Shown one piece after another: positions 27,169-35,234 of a stretch of 64,000 nucleotides of DNA; within the stretch, counting starts at the first letter, position 1; each line of letters opens with the position of its first letter. The stretch lies in assembly GCF_047501535.1 (NCBI RefSeq), contig NZ_JAZDRJ010000011.1, positions 1 to 64,000 on the forward strand, given 5' to 3'. The notes under the pieces are model-generated. The model was given only the letters and a program-made list of their open reading frames with translations. It made no database searches and was not told the DNA's origin. The translations under genes were made by a program, and so were the position numbers. Source of the DNA: Yanghanlia sp047501535. Its GTDB lineage: Bacteria; Pseudomonadota; Gammaproteobacteria; Burkholderiales; Burkholderiaceae_B.

Positions 27169-27894
27169 CTATGCCACCCCCGTCACACTTGCGCCATCGG
27201 GGGTATCTCTAGCAGGGCTCAGGGAAAAAGGCGTTACAGGGTTCACACAACGCAAGCGCTGCGCATCTACCGCTGCTAACGTCCGCCCCCGGGTGGCCGG
27301 GTCGCGCAACACCCTGTCAATAAGCTCGGCCAAGTCCGCCCGTGTGATGAAACCATGGACCTGAGGATCCTCGCACAGCCATCCTTGGCCTGTCGCGTTA
27401 TCAGAAAGCAGACCGCCCGGGCGCACAATGGTGGCGCTGGGCAGCACGCGCCTGAGATGATTTTCGGCCCGCGTTTTAGCATCGACACTGTCGCCGAATG
27501 CCTCAACGGCTTTTGCCGAACGATAAGGTGCCATATCGCCGCACCCAATTGAGGTAACCAGCACGAAGCGGTGGATGCCCACCTGCGCAGCCTGGTCGGC
27601 CACGTGGACATTACCTTCATGGTCAACGTAACGTCCGTTCTGACGGCCCCCAAGAGTGGAAACGACATCACACCCGGCCCCTGCGGCACTGAAGGCACGC
27701 GCCACGTCATCGGGTTCTAAGGCATCGCCCTGCAACACGTGCACACCCAAGTCATGCAATTCAGTGCCGTCCGATTGCGGACGCAACATGGCATATACAT
27801 CGACCCCCTGTCGCCGTAACCTCCGCGCAAGCAAAAGCCCGGTGCCACGGCTGGCGCCGAAAATCAGCACGGGTACGGAAGATTTGTGATTCAC
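27169..27894 (-). CDS. chuY: ChuY-like NAD(P)H-dependent reductase of anaerobic heme degradation
   Basis: This 241-residue atypical short-chain reductase has an N-terminal Rossmann motif (VLIFGASRGTGLLLARRL) and an NAD(P)-binding-domain layout (GCDVVSTLGGRQNGRYVDHE, then VLVTSIGCGDMAPYR). In E. coli O157, ChuY is reported to reduce anaerobilin, the product of ChuW. Here the gene overlaps the hutWX stop by four bases (ATGA), the same neighbour as in the chu locus, which supports this role. Sequence alone would only give a generic NAD(P)H-binding family call. Confidence 0.78.
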   Translation of the reverse strand: MNHKSSVPVLIFGASRGTGLLLARRLRRQGVDVYAMLRPQSDGTELHDLGVHVLQGDALEPDDVARAFSAAGAGCDVVSTLGGRQNGRYVDHEGNVHVADQAAQVGIHRFVLVTSIGCGDMAPYRSAKAVEAFGDSVDAKTRAENHLRRVLPSATIVRPGGLLSDNATGQGWLCEDPQVHGFITRADLAELIDRVLRDPATRGRTLAAVDAQRLRCVNPVTPFSLSPARDTPDGASVTGVA

Positions 27895-29759
27895 GCGACC
27901 TCCTGCACCGTGAGTTTGCGTTCCAGCTCATTAAAACGTTCAACTTGGTCAGACTTAAGCTCGCGGCCTTCATCCCGCCCTACATACACCTTGAACATGG
28001 CATCGCCATCGGCGTTGAAGAACTGTACCGACCGCGTCTCCTTACCCATGAAAGGGCGTCGCACAAAATAGATGGCGCCGCAACGCTCTGGCCTCAGATG
28101 TCCGCTTAGAGGGCCATCTCCCCCTTGCAGGTTATAAAAACCGTGGCCAAGTTTGCCTGTGGGAACCGCCGCATGACACTCTATGATGACATCGGGAGTA
28201 TGAACAATGACAGTCATCTTGCCCCACCCTGCGAGATCCTGCATGACATCGACAAAGGCACTGCCAGCAACGCGCGTGCGCATCTCTTGCGGCAGCGCCT
28301 CCACCACCGCCTGCTGCGACACCCCATATTGCGCCGCGAGGGCTTCCAGAATGCCGCCTGGATTCTTGGCCAGCTCGGCCTGCAACGCCTGAAGATTTGA
28401 AACCTGAGTCACAATGGAACTCCTTTTGGTTGATTTCCTTGCAGACAGCGCTTCAGACAGCAAGGCGTCGAATGCAAAGATAAGATTGCTATACCAAAAC
28501 CGCCCCGCCAGCGTCAGGCGGATGATGCCTTCATCCCAGTCCAGCAGACCAGCGGATTGCCACTGCTTCACCAGGGAAATCATATTTTTCTTGACCTCTT
28601 CATCGAGGCAAGCCGTCGCTGTTGCAAAGTCCAGCTGACCCACTTCAAAACCCGCAGTCACCGCACAGCGCAGAGGATGAAGCACATCTGCCATCCAGAG
28701 GCCGGCAATGGGTTTTGCTCCCCGACTTACCGCGCCCTCATAGACTTCCAGGTCACTGTTGACGGCGTAGCTGTACATGCCGACGGAACCGCCGCCGCCT
28801 GCACCGAACGCCAAGCAGTCCCTTCCCTGTTTGATCTGAAGGTTGTAACGGTTGCGTTCAAGCTTTGTGCGTCGCCAGTGGCTGTTGCTGAGTTGTTCCC
28901 AGCCTGCTGCGGCCAAGGTACGCGCGCCTGTGTCGTACATCTCGCCCAAGGTGTCGAGCCCGCCCAATGCGGGAAACTTACCCAAGCCGACGGCTTTGTG
29001 CAGCGGCGAACCAGGAATCAAATTCAAACCGTATAAGTCGATGCCGTCGGGCTCCAGCGCGATGGCAGCCGCCAGATCCTGGCGCCAGACTTCCGGCGTC
29101 TGTCCCGGCAGTCCGTACAAGAGGTCAATCACCAACGCAAAACCTTCACGGCTGCGCAACCCTTCCAGAAAACGCAGAACCTCGCCTCGTTTAGACTTGC
29201 GCCCCTGGCGCCTTCGCACATCTGTATCGAACGACTGCACGCCGATGGAAATCCGGTTCACCCCTGCTGCCAGGCAGGCGTCTATTTTTTCATCATCGAA
29301 ATGGGTGATGCGGCCTTCAAGGGTAATTTCACAATCGTCCGCCAGCGGCAGATGGCGACGGGCTGCGATCAACACGCGCTCAAGATCTTGAGCTGACAAA
29401 GCACTGGGCGTCCCACCCCCAAAGTACAAGGCATCCACAGACGCGGATGACCCGTATGCTGCCTCGCCCCCCAAAGCCAGTTCACCTGCCAACAATTTCG
29501 CGTACCGGGAGGCCGCAGCAGGCGTGTGAGCATAGCGATAAAAGCCGCAGAACAGGCAGTGATTTGCGCAGAACGGCACGTGGATATAGGCCAGCTGACC
29601 ACTCGAACCACCCACTTCTTGATGCAAGCGCGTGCACAGCCCCGCCGCATCCGTCGTGGTTACTGCCCGTTTGTTTCGCCATGGCAGTACGGCCCGGCGA
29701 ACCGCGAATGCATTGCGCAGCGGATTGTGATCATAACGTGCGAAGTATTCGTTCAGCAT
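27891..29759 (-). CDS. hutW: HutW/ChuW anaerobic heme-degrading radical SAM methyltransferase fused to HutX/ChuX heme carrier
   Basis: This single frame of 622 residues contains two normally separate proteins. Residues 1-449 are a coproporphyrinogen-oxidase-like radical SAM enzyme with the cluster motif CANHCLFC, a LYGLPGQTPEVWRQDL segment and a long C-terminal part. The E. coli homologue ChuW opens heme without oxygen to give anaerobilin and release iron. Residues 450-622 match HutX/ChuX throughout (WGKMTVIVHTPDVIIECH, GFYNLQGGDGPLSGH, FMGKETRSVQFFN, KVYVGRDEGREL), a cytosolic heme-binding protein. The start at 29759 is preferred over ATG 29765 because AAGGA then lies five bases upstream of it. 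An internal start may also yield free HutX (see 28410-28427). Confidence 0.9.
   Translation of the reverse strand: MLNEYFARYDHNPLRNAFAVRRAVLPWRNKRAVTTTDAAGLCTRLHQEVGGSSGQLAYIHVPFCANHCLFCGFYRYAHTPAAASRYAKLLAGELALGGEAAYGSSASVDALYFGGGTPSALSAQDLERVLIAARRHLPLADDCEITLEGRITHFDDEKIDACLAAGVNRISIGVQSFDTDVRRRQGRKSKRGEVLRFLEGLRSREGFALVIDLLYGLPGQTPEVWRQDLAAAIALEPDGIDLYGLNLIPGSPLHKAVGLGKFPALGGLDTLGEMYDTGARTLAAAGWEQLSNSHWRRTKLERNRYNLQIKQGRDCLAFGAGGGGSVGMYSYAVNSDLEVYEGAVSRGAKPIAGLWMADVLHPLRCAVTAGFEVGQLDFATATACLDEEVKKNMISLVKQWQSAGLLDWDEGIIRLTLAGRFWYSNLIFAFDALLSEALSARKSTKRSSIVTQVSNLQALQAELAKNPGGILEALAAQYGVSQQAVVEALPQEMRTRVAGSAFVDVMQDLAGWGKMTVIVHTPDVIIECHAAVPTGKLGHGFYNLQGGDGPLSGHLRPERCGAIYFVRRPFMGKETRSVQFFNADGDAMFKVYVGRDEGRELKSDQVERFNELERKLTVQEVA
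28410..28427 (-). promoter_or_regulatory. Internal Shine-Dalgarno and in-frame GTG start for stand-alone HutX
   Basis: On the minus strand AAAAGGAG (28427-28420) is followed, after seven bases, by an in-frame GTG (28412-28410). Translation from this GTG gives a 173-residue protein beginning (f)MTQVSNLQAL, about the size of ChuX (roughly 164 residues). The site lies exactly at the domain junction, so it is either a working internal start or the relic of a separate hutX gene. Confidence 0.55.
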
Positions 29760-29796
29760 GACCATCCTTAATTTTAATAGGAACCTACACCATAAC

Positions 29797-29826
29797 GATA
29801 ATTATTATTATTCATAATTGTTATGA
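29797..29826 (-). promoter_or_regulatory. Fur-box-like operator of the heme operon
   Basis: An AT-rich run contains hexamers of the NATAAT/ATTATN type (GATAAT at 29797, TATTAT, CATAAT at 29813, TTAT), about 13 of 19 matches to the classical Fur consensus. It lies 38-67 bases upstream of the hutWX start, where an iron repressor would act. Confidence 0.6.
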
Positions 29827-29916
29827 TAAAAATCAAAGTCACTTGCGCTGGTACAAATCCGCAGGTACTAAGGCCCGAGATATGGCCCCGCATTCATTCA
29901 AGCACCAAAGAAAAGA

Positions 29917-29947
29917 GGCCGGCCCTCCAATCAAAGGATGTCCGGCC
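29917..29947 (-). terminator. Terminator of the polyamine operon
   Basis: GGCCGG and CCGGCC flank a 19-base interval with an inner TCC/GGA pairing. Read on the minus strand it is followed by TCTTTTCTTT. It is located downstream of the carboxynorspermidine synthase gene. Confidence 0.6.
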
Positions 29948-30005
29948 CTATAGCCAATGCATTGTGAAGCGGGCCACTACCCGCCCAGCACATCAGCTTC
30001 GTTAG

Positions 30006-31301
30006 TTACCCTGCCTGCACGCCAAGCGTTGACGGCTTGCCTGCGGCCGCATCTGCTTCGGCATGAGGATCAAGGACTCGATCGCCCTGCGCATCGCGGA
30101 TACGCGTAACCAGCCCGATGCGATTCATCAGTTCGATAAAGGGCTTGGGGTCGAGCTCTTCGACGTTCACCATGCGGCTGACATCCCATACGCCATCGGC
30201 AATCAGCATTGCGGCTGCCACAGCAGGCACCCCGGCGGTGTAAGAAATAGCCTGACTGCCCACTTCCTTGTAAGCCTCGGCATGATCGGAAATATTGTAG
30301 ATAAAGACTTCCTGAGGCTTGCCGTTTTTCGTGCCTTTCAGCAAGTCGCCAATACACGTTTTACCAGTGTAATTCGGCGCCAACGAGGCCGGATCCGGAA
30401 GCACGGCCTTAACGACCTTGAGCGGCACAACTTCCAGGCCTTCAGCCGTACGCACCGGCTTTTCAGACAGCAGGCCCAGGTTCTTCAGCACGGTGAACAC
30501 ATTAATGTAGTGATCGCCGAACCCCATCCAAAAGCGAATATTCTTTACACCCAGATTCTTCGACATAGAGTGAAGTTCGTCGTGGCCAGTGAGATAGGCC
30601 GTGCTCTTGCCCACCACAGGAAGATCCCATTCCTTGCGGTGCTCGAACATCTGATTAGCCTTCCACTTGCCGTCCTCCCACGACCACACGGTTTCCGTGA
30701 ATTCGCGGAAATTGATTTCAGGGTCGAAGTTGGTAGCAAAGTAATGCCCGTGGCTGCCAGCGTTAATGTCGATAATGTCAATGGACTCCACGGTGTCGAA
30801 GTAGGTGTCCATGCCATAACGGCCATAGGCATTAACCACGCCAGGGTCAAAGCCTACACCCAGAATCGCGGTCACGCCCGCTTTGCGGCAGTCTTCCAAA
30901 CGCTTCCATTCGTAGTTGGCGTACCAAGGCGGCGTCTCGCAGACCTTGGCCGGGTCTTCGTGAATCGCTGTATCCAGGTAGGCGGCCCCTGTTTCAATAC
31001 ATGCCTGCAAGACCGACATATTGAGGAAAGGCGACCCCAGGTTAAGAACAATCTGGCTACCAGTTGAGCGAATCAGAGCCTTGGTCGCCTCGACATCCAT
31101 GGCATCGAGCTGGTGGGCTTTGAGCAGGCCAGGGCCGCACTGATTCCCTTTTTCCTTGATAGAAGCAATGATGGCTTCACATTTACTAAGCGTGCGTGAA
31201 GCGATGTGAATATCGCCCAGCAGAATATTGTTTTGCGCGCATTTGTGTGCGGCAACATGCGCTACGCCACCTGCGCCGATAATAAGTACGTTACGTTTCA
31301 T
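30006..31301 (-). CDS. Carboxynorspermidine/carboxyspermidine synthase (saccharopine dehydrogenase-like)
   Basis: This 431-residue NAD(P)-dependent enzyme begins with a Rossmann motif (VLIIGAGGVAHVAAHKC). Segments such as LGVGFDPGVVNAYGRYGMDT and DINAGSHGHYFATNFDPEIN are characteristic of the CANSDH group of saccharopine-dehydrogenase-like proteins. The known reaction condenses aspartate semialdehyde with diaminopropane or putrescine and reduces the Schiff base. The downstream step is done by NspC, whose gene lies 39 bases upstream. The product (norspermidine, spermidine or another polyamine) depends on the diamine and cannot be decided here. Confidence 0.9.
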   Translation of the reverse strand: MKRNVLIIGAGGVAHVAAHKCAQNNILLGDIHIASRTLSKCEAIIASIKEKGNQCGPGLLKAHQLDAMDVEATKALIRSTGSQIVLNLGSPFLNMSVLQACIETGAAYLDTAIHEDPAKVCETPPWYANYEWKRLEDCRKAGVTAILGVGFDPGVVNAYGRYGMDTYFDTVESIDIIDINAGSHGHYFATNFDPEINFREFTETVWSWEDGKWKANQMFEHRKEWDLPVVGKSTAYLTGHDELHSMSKNLGVKNIRFWMGFGDHYINVFTVLKNLGLLSEKPVRTAEGLEVVPLKVVKAVLPDPASLAPNYTGKTCIGDLLKGTKNGKPQEVFIYNISDHAEAYKEVGSQAISYTAGVPAVAAAMLIADGVWDVSRMVNVEELDPKPFIELMNRIGLVTRIRDAQGDRVLDPHAEADAAAGKPSTLGVQAG

Positions 31302-31340
31302 GTGGATAACCCCCCAGTATTTGAGTGAGCAGCGCGCCGA

Positions 31341-32444
31341 TCAGGACAAGCTGTTGACGTAATCGTCAAAGGAAAATTCGCGCACCACGCGCACGGAGCC
31401 ATCGGCTTCCTTAATGGCTATGGACGGCATATTGACGCCATTGAACCAATTCTTTTTCACCATGGTGTAGCCAGCGGCATCACCGATGGAAATGCGGTCG
31501 CCCACCTGCAAGGGCCGGCGGAATCGGCCTTCGCCGAAAATATCGCCTGCCAAGCATGTCTTGCCGCAAATCATGTACTCATGCTCGCCTTCGCCATCGC
31601 CCACCGGCGCGGTTTCGCGATAAATGAGCAGATCAAGCATGTGAGCCTCAGTGGAAGCATCCACGACTGCAAGATGCTTGCCATTGAAGCCGACATCCAA
31701 AACACTGACTTCCAGGGTGGTGCTCTGCGTCACTGAGGCCTCGCCCGGCTCCAAGTACACCTGCACACCATACTTCTGCGAAAAATCGCGTAAACGCTTA
31801 CAGAAAGCATCAAGCGGATAGCCAGGCTCGGTAAAACTGATTCCGCCTCCCAGGCTCACCCACTTCAAACGCTTTAGTATGTCGCCGTAACGCTCTTCCA
31901 CCGCTGACAACAGATCGTCAAAGCGTTGCAAGTCATTGTTTTCACAATTGTTGTGAATCATCACGCCATCTATGCGGTCGATCACGCCCAGAATGCGTTG
32001 CGGGTCGCCTTCGCCCAATCGACTGAACTGACGCGCCGGATCAGCCAGATCGAAACCCGCCACGCTGACACCCGGGTTCAGGCGCAGGCCCATAGGTTTT
32101 CCCTGGGCATACTTCGCGTAGCGTTCGAGCTGATTGATGGAGTTGAAAATGATTTTGTCGCAGTTGGCGACGACTTCTTCGATTTCGTGGTCGGCATACG
32201 CCACGCTATACGCGTGGGTTTCGCCACCAAACTTCTGGTAGCCCAGCTTAACCTCATACAGGGAAGATGAGGTCGTGCCGTCCATATGTTTGCGCATCAG
32301 GTCGAATACCGACCACGTGGCGAAACACTTGAGCGCCAACAAGACCTTGGCGCCGGAATGCTCGCGGACGTAATCCATGATGTCCAGGTTACGCTGCAGA
32401 GCCTGCTTATCGATAAGGTAGTACGGTGTAGTTAAGTTGTGCAT
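31341..32444 (-). CDS. nspC: Carboxynorspermidine decarboxylase
   Basis: This 367-residue PLP-dependent decarboxylase has the alanine-racemase/ornithine-decarboxylase fold III. The PLP lysine lies in VLLALKCFATWSVF. Further motifs are VSLGGGISFTEPGYP (phosphate-binding glycines), YLEPGEASV, and the C-terminal active-site region MICGKTCLAGDIFGEG with the catalytic Cys and Asp. It removes the carboxyl group from carboxynorspermidine or carboxyspermidine. The gene begins six bases after an Xre-type regulator gene and is followed by the synthase gene, forming a three-gene operon. Confidence 0.94.
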   Translation of the reverse strand: MHNLTTPYYLIDKQALQRNLDIMDYVREHSGAKVLLALKCFATWSVFDLMRKHMDGTTSSSLYEVKLGYQKFGGETHAYSVAYADHEIEEVVANCDKIIFNSINQLERYAKYAQGKPMGLRLNPGVSVAGFDLADPARQFSRLGEGDPQRILGVIDRIDGVMIHNNCENNDLQRFDDLLSAVEERYGDILKRLKWVSLGGGISFTEPGYPLDAFCKRLRDFSQKYGVQVYLEPGEASVTQSTTLEVSVLDVGFNGKHLAVVDASTEAHMLDLLIYRETAPVGDGEGEHEYMICGKTCLAGDIFGEGRFRRPLQVGDRISIGDAAGYTMVKKNWFNGVNMPSIAIKEADGSVRVVREFSFDDYVNSLS

Positions 32445-32450
32445 CTTTAA

Positions 32451-32894
32451 TCAGGGTACGGACTGACGGCTGCTGCCAGTTTCAGCAGACTTTCTCTTGC
32501 GCGCTTTGGTGCGCCGGGTGGTTTTGCTTCCAAGAGATTCGATGGCGAGCGGCTGACGATTCGGGAAAGTGGCCAGAATCTGCAATTTGCCGCCCATGCC
32601 TTCTACGTAGTGCTGCAAGGTGGACACCAGCATGTCGCGCCGCTTTTCAATGCGCGACACCGTTCCCTGACCGACACCCATGGCCAGAGCAAGGTCATCC
32701 TGCGTGTATCGCGTAGCTTTGCGCAAATCCTTGAGCGTTTCCACCTTCACAGCGGGCGCGACAACAGGCTGCACATGAGCATAGTCATCTGTTTTCTTGG
32801 AGTTTCCATGAGCGTGCGATGCGGTTCCATTCATGGAAACACCCGCCGCCTTCTGGGATTTCTTGGGCATACTTTTACCGGATTTGGTAGTCAT
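32451..32894 (-). CDS. Xre-family helix-turn-helix regulator
   Basis: The protein is 147 residues from the chosen ATG. An upstream ATG at 32945 would add 17 atypical residues. The HTH spans about residues 58-90 (LRKATRYTQDDLALAMGVGQ, then TVSRIEKRRDM), followed by a short dimerisation-like segment (LQHYVEGMGGKLQILATFPN) similar to that in HigA-type antitoxins. The flanks are lysine/arginine-rich and low in complexity. No toxin gene adjoins it. It directly precedes nspC by six bases, so it probably regulates the polyamine operon and itself. Confidence 0.8.
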   Translation of the reverse strand: MTTKSGKSMPKKSQKAAGVSMNGTASHAHGNSKKTDDYAHVQPVVAPAVKVETLKDLRKATRYTQDDLALAMGVGQGTVSRIEKRRDMLVSTLQHYVEGMGGKLQILATFPNRQPLAIESLGSKTTRRTKARKRKSAETGSSRQSVP

Positions 32895-32952
32895 ACAAGC
32901 TTGCGTTAACGCCTGAAAAACAAGCCATTCATAACGCCAAGGCACGAATGAT

Positions 32953-32988
32953 ATATGCCCCCAAATGAATATGCAAGCAAAGGCATAT
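32953..32988. promoter_or_regulatory. Candidate operator of the Xre/polyamine operon
   Basis: ATATGCC (32953-32959) and its inverse GGCATAT (32982-32988) flank a third direct half-site ATATGC (32969-32974). The two direct sites are spaced 16 bases apart. The cluster lies 59-94 bases upstream of the regulator's start, suitable for autoregulation. Confidence 0.4.
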
Positions 32989-33132
32989 TTCAGCTATTGC
33001 ACGTTATTGGCTGTCAACGCCAAGGATGTAGGCGCATAAAGCAGTAAAAGACTCCGCCCGCCAAGATTCAAACTGGAAGGGGATGCGTGTGTACCGGAGT
33101 AAAGCCCAGCACGATTCACACTTTCAAAACAA

Positions 33133-33165
33133 CAAAAAGGGCGGGAGAAAACCCCGCCCTTTTTG
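33133..33165. terminator. Strong bidirectional-type terminator
   Basis: A perfect 13-base stem, CAAAAAGGGCGGG with CCCGCCCTTTTTG, surrounds a seven-base loop and has A- and T-runs on both sides. It lies downstream of the MaoC gene on the minus strand. The rest of the 32895-33211 gap holds the operator described above and no gene that I can support. Confidence 0.85.
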
Positions 33166-33211
33166 TCAGACTTCCTAAGCACCAACTAACAACCAGAGCT
33201 TAACTGCATAG

Positions 33212-34072
33212 TTAGCGAATCCCCGCTACACCATTGCTCAATACCACGATATCGCGTTCCTTCACTTTGGCTTGGAACTGCACCATACCCGGTTCAGCTT
33301 CCCACATTTCAACCACAATGGTTTCGCCCGGGTAGACGGGAGACGAGAAGCGGGTGTCGAAACGCGTCAGGCGGGTGGGGTCGTAGCCGCACAATGTCTT
33401 GATGATGGCGTGAGCAGCCACACCGTAAGTGCACAAGCCATGGAGAATGGGTTTTGGATAGCCTGCTGCGGTAGCGACCTGCGGGTCGACGTGCAGAGGA
33501 TTAGGGTCAGCATTCAAGCGGTACAGCAACGCCGCCTGCGGCAAAGTGGGCAATGTGCACACGTGGTCGGGCGCACGCTCGGGCACCTTTGGCAACGCCT
33601 CGGGGCCTGGGTCGCTAACGCCGAACCCGCCATCGGCACGGCAGAACGTCGTCTGAGCAACCGTAGCCAGCACGGAATCGTCCGAAGCATCGTGCAGCGT
33701 ACGCTCCACAATTACCAGCGCCCCTTTATCCGCCCCCTTGTCAATGACATGAGCCACACGGCTGCGACCAATCACCTCACCCGACGAGGGGAAAGGTTTA
33801 TGAAAGCTCATGCGCTGTTCACCGTGAACCAGTTTGACCCAAGTGATGCCTGCACGCGGGTCCTGCATCCAGAAGCCAGGATAGCCAAGCACTGACCCCA
33901 TGGTGGGGAATACCTTGAGATTCTTCTCGTAGACAAAGTTCAGTTGATCTTCATCGAGGGGATCGTGCCCAAGGCCGATGCCCAACGCGTAAAGCATGAC
34001 GTCTTTTTCAGAATAAGTCTGCCGAACGTCTTCGAATGTCCAGTTTTTGATAAGTTGGTAGTCAAGCGCCAT
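33212..34072 (-). CDS. MaoC-type enoyl-CoA hydratase 2 family protein
   Basis: This 286-residue double hot-dog protein resembles the hydratase 2 domain of peroxisomal multifunctional enzyme 2. The active-site signature NADPNPLHVDPQVATAAGYP, followed by ILHGLCTYGVAAHAIIK, gives the catalytic Asp and His. The N-terminal half carries the non-catalytic hot-dog (LYALGIGLGHDPLDEDQLNF). It hydrates trans-2-enoyl-CoA, typically to the R-3-hydroxyacyl-CoA. It is encoded 91 bases after an SDR dehydrogenase of the matching type, so the two together would perform two successive beta-oxidation-like steps. Confidence 0.9.
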   Translation of the reverse strand: MALDYQLIKNWTFEDVRQTYSEKDVMLYALGIGLGHDPLDEDQLNFVYEKNLKVFPTMGSVLGYPGFWMQDPRAGITWVKLVHGEQRMSFHKPFPSSGEVIGRSRVAHVIDKGADKGALVIVERTLHDASDDSVLATVAQTTFCRADGGFGVSDPGPEALPKVPERAPDHVCTLPTLPQAALLYRLNADPNPLHVDPQVATAAGYPKPILHGLCTYGVAAHAIIKTLCGYDPTRLTRFDTRFSSPVYPGETIVVEMWEAEPGMVQFQAKVKERDIVVLSNGVAGIR

Positions 34073-34163
34073 CGTAATCTGGCTCCTTTTTATTCAAATA
34101 GGTGTACAAAGGCCGACAAAAGACGCCGCTTCGGCACAACGGCCGAAGCGCGGGCGAATCGAT

Positions 34164-35051
34164 TTAGATCGGGTCCCAGTTAACTACGTCAGGCGAACGC
34201 TCAAGGGCGAAGAAGCTGTTCTTCATGGCCGGCGCCGCAATTTCAGCAATGGATTCCGGTGTCCAGCCTTCCGACAGATGGACGGAACGGATGGGACGCG
34301 GCTGGCTGAACAACATGATCTCATTCGCGCGAACGCTGAAAATCTGGCCGGTAACTTCGTTCGCGGCATCGCTGCCCAGGTAGACCACCATGGGGGCAAC
34401 CTTGCCTGCTTCCATCTTCTGCAGCTTCTGAACGCGAGCTTTTTCCTCGGGGGTGTTGGCAGGAATCGAGCTGGTCATCGCTGTCCAGGCAAAAGGTGCG
34501 ATGCAGTTAGAGCGCACATTGAAGCGCGACATGTCCAGAGCGATAGACTTGGACAGGCCTACGATGCCCATCTTGGCTGCCGAATAGTTGGACTGGCCGA
34601 AGTTGCCGATCAAGCCCGAAGTGGACGTCATGTGGATGTAAGCGCCGGATTCCTGCTCACGGAAATAGGGAGCTGCCGCACGGCTGACGTTAAAAGAACC
34701 GTTCAGGTGCACATCAATGACCTGCGACCACTCTTCGTCGTTCATCTTATGGAACAAACGATCACGCAGATTGCCCGCATTATTGACCACGATATCGATA
34801 CGACCGAAGGTGTCGACCGCAGCTTTCACAATGCCTTCGGCAGATTCGCGGCGAGCCACGTTATCGGTGTTGGCCACCGCCTTACCACCTGCTGCGATGA
34901 TTTCATCAACGACCGCCTGGCCTGCTTCCGCACTGATATCGTTCACTACAACACTGGCGCCCGAAGCCGCCATCGCCAAAGCTATACCCTTGCCGATGCC
35001 ATTGCCTGCACCCGTCACGATGGCGACTTTGCCTGCTACGATGCCACTCAT
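34164..35051 (-). CDS. SDR-family 3-hydroxyacyl-CoA dehydrogenase-like protein
   Basis: This 295-residue short-chain dehydrogenase has the cofactor motif VTGAGNGIGKGIA at about residues 12-24, NNAGNLRD, and the catalytic Ser-Tyr-Lys set in TSTSGLIGNFGQSNYSAAKM. The C-terminal extension (GWTPESIAEIAAPAMKNSFF) is typical of the dehydrogenase domain of peroxisomal multifunctional enzyme 2-like SDRs. Together with the MaoC hydratase encoded next it would form a beta-oxidation pair for a non-standard acyl-CoA. The substrate is unknown. Confidence 0.9.
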   Translation of the reverse strand: MSGIVAGKVAIVTGAGNGIGKGIALAMAASGASVVVNDISAEAGQAVVDEIIAAGGKAVANTDNVARRESAEGIVKAAVDTFGRIDIVVNNAGNLRDRLFHKMNDEEWSQVIDVHLNGSFNVSRAAAPYFREQESGAYIHMTSTSGLIGNFGQSNYSAAKMGIVGLSKSIALDMSRFNVRSNCIAPFAWTAMTSSIPANTPEEKARVQKLQKMEAGKVAPMVVYLGSDAANEVTGQIFSVRANEIMLFSQPRPIRSVHLSEGWTPESIAEIAAPAMKNSFFALERSPDVVNWDPI

Positions 35052-35125
35052 TATTTCAATCTCCTATCAAGGTCAATATATTGTCTGGGCTGGAAGATCC
35101 AACCCTCGAACGTAGATCAGTTTTC

Positions 35126-35143
35126 ATCAAACTACAAGTTGAT
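35126..35143. promoter_or_regulatory. Inverted repeat upstream of the SDR-MaoC genes
   Basis: ATCAA-N8-TTGAT lies 75-92 bases upstream of the SDR start. The spacing resembles LysR-type operators, and a LysR gene is adjacent. The orientation is opposite to an FNR box. Function is inferred only from position. Confidence 0.35.
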
Positions 35144-35234
35144 TTTCTGGAATAAGGCCTTCGGTATGCCTTAATGCCCGCCCACATCAGCCCGTTTTCC
35201 CACAAGGGGAACACGCCACCAACAAGCATGTTTG

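Noticed and set aside
30063..31067. A 334-codon plus-strand frame opposite the carboxynorspermidine synthase gene.
   Set aside because: It is a shadow of the real minus-strand gene, whose motifs and operon context are clear.
32994..33185. A 63-codon minus-strand frame between the Xre and MaoC genes.
   Set aside because: It runs through the strong terminator at 33133-33165 and has no ribosome-binding site or recognisable sequence.
35126..35143. Possible FNR box upstream of the SDR gene.
   Set aside because: The half-sites are in the reverse arrangement (ATCAA then TTGAT, eight-base spacer), which is not an FNR site; kept only as a weak LysR-type candidate.
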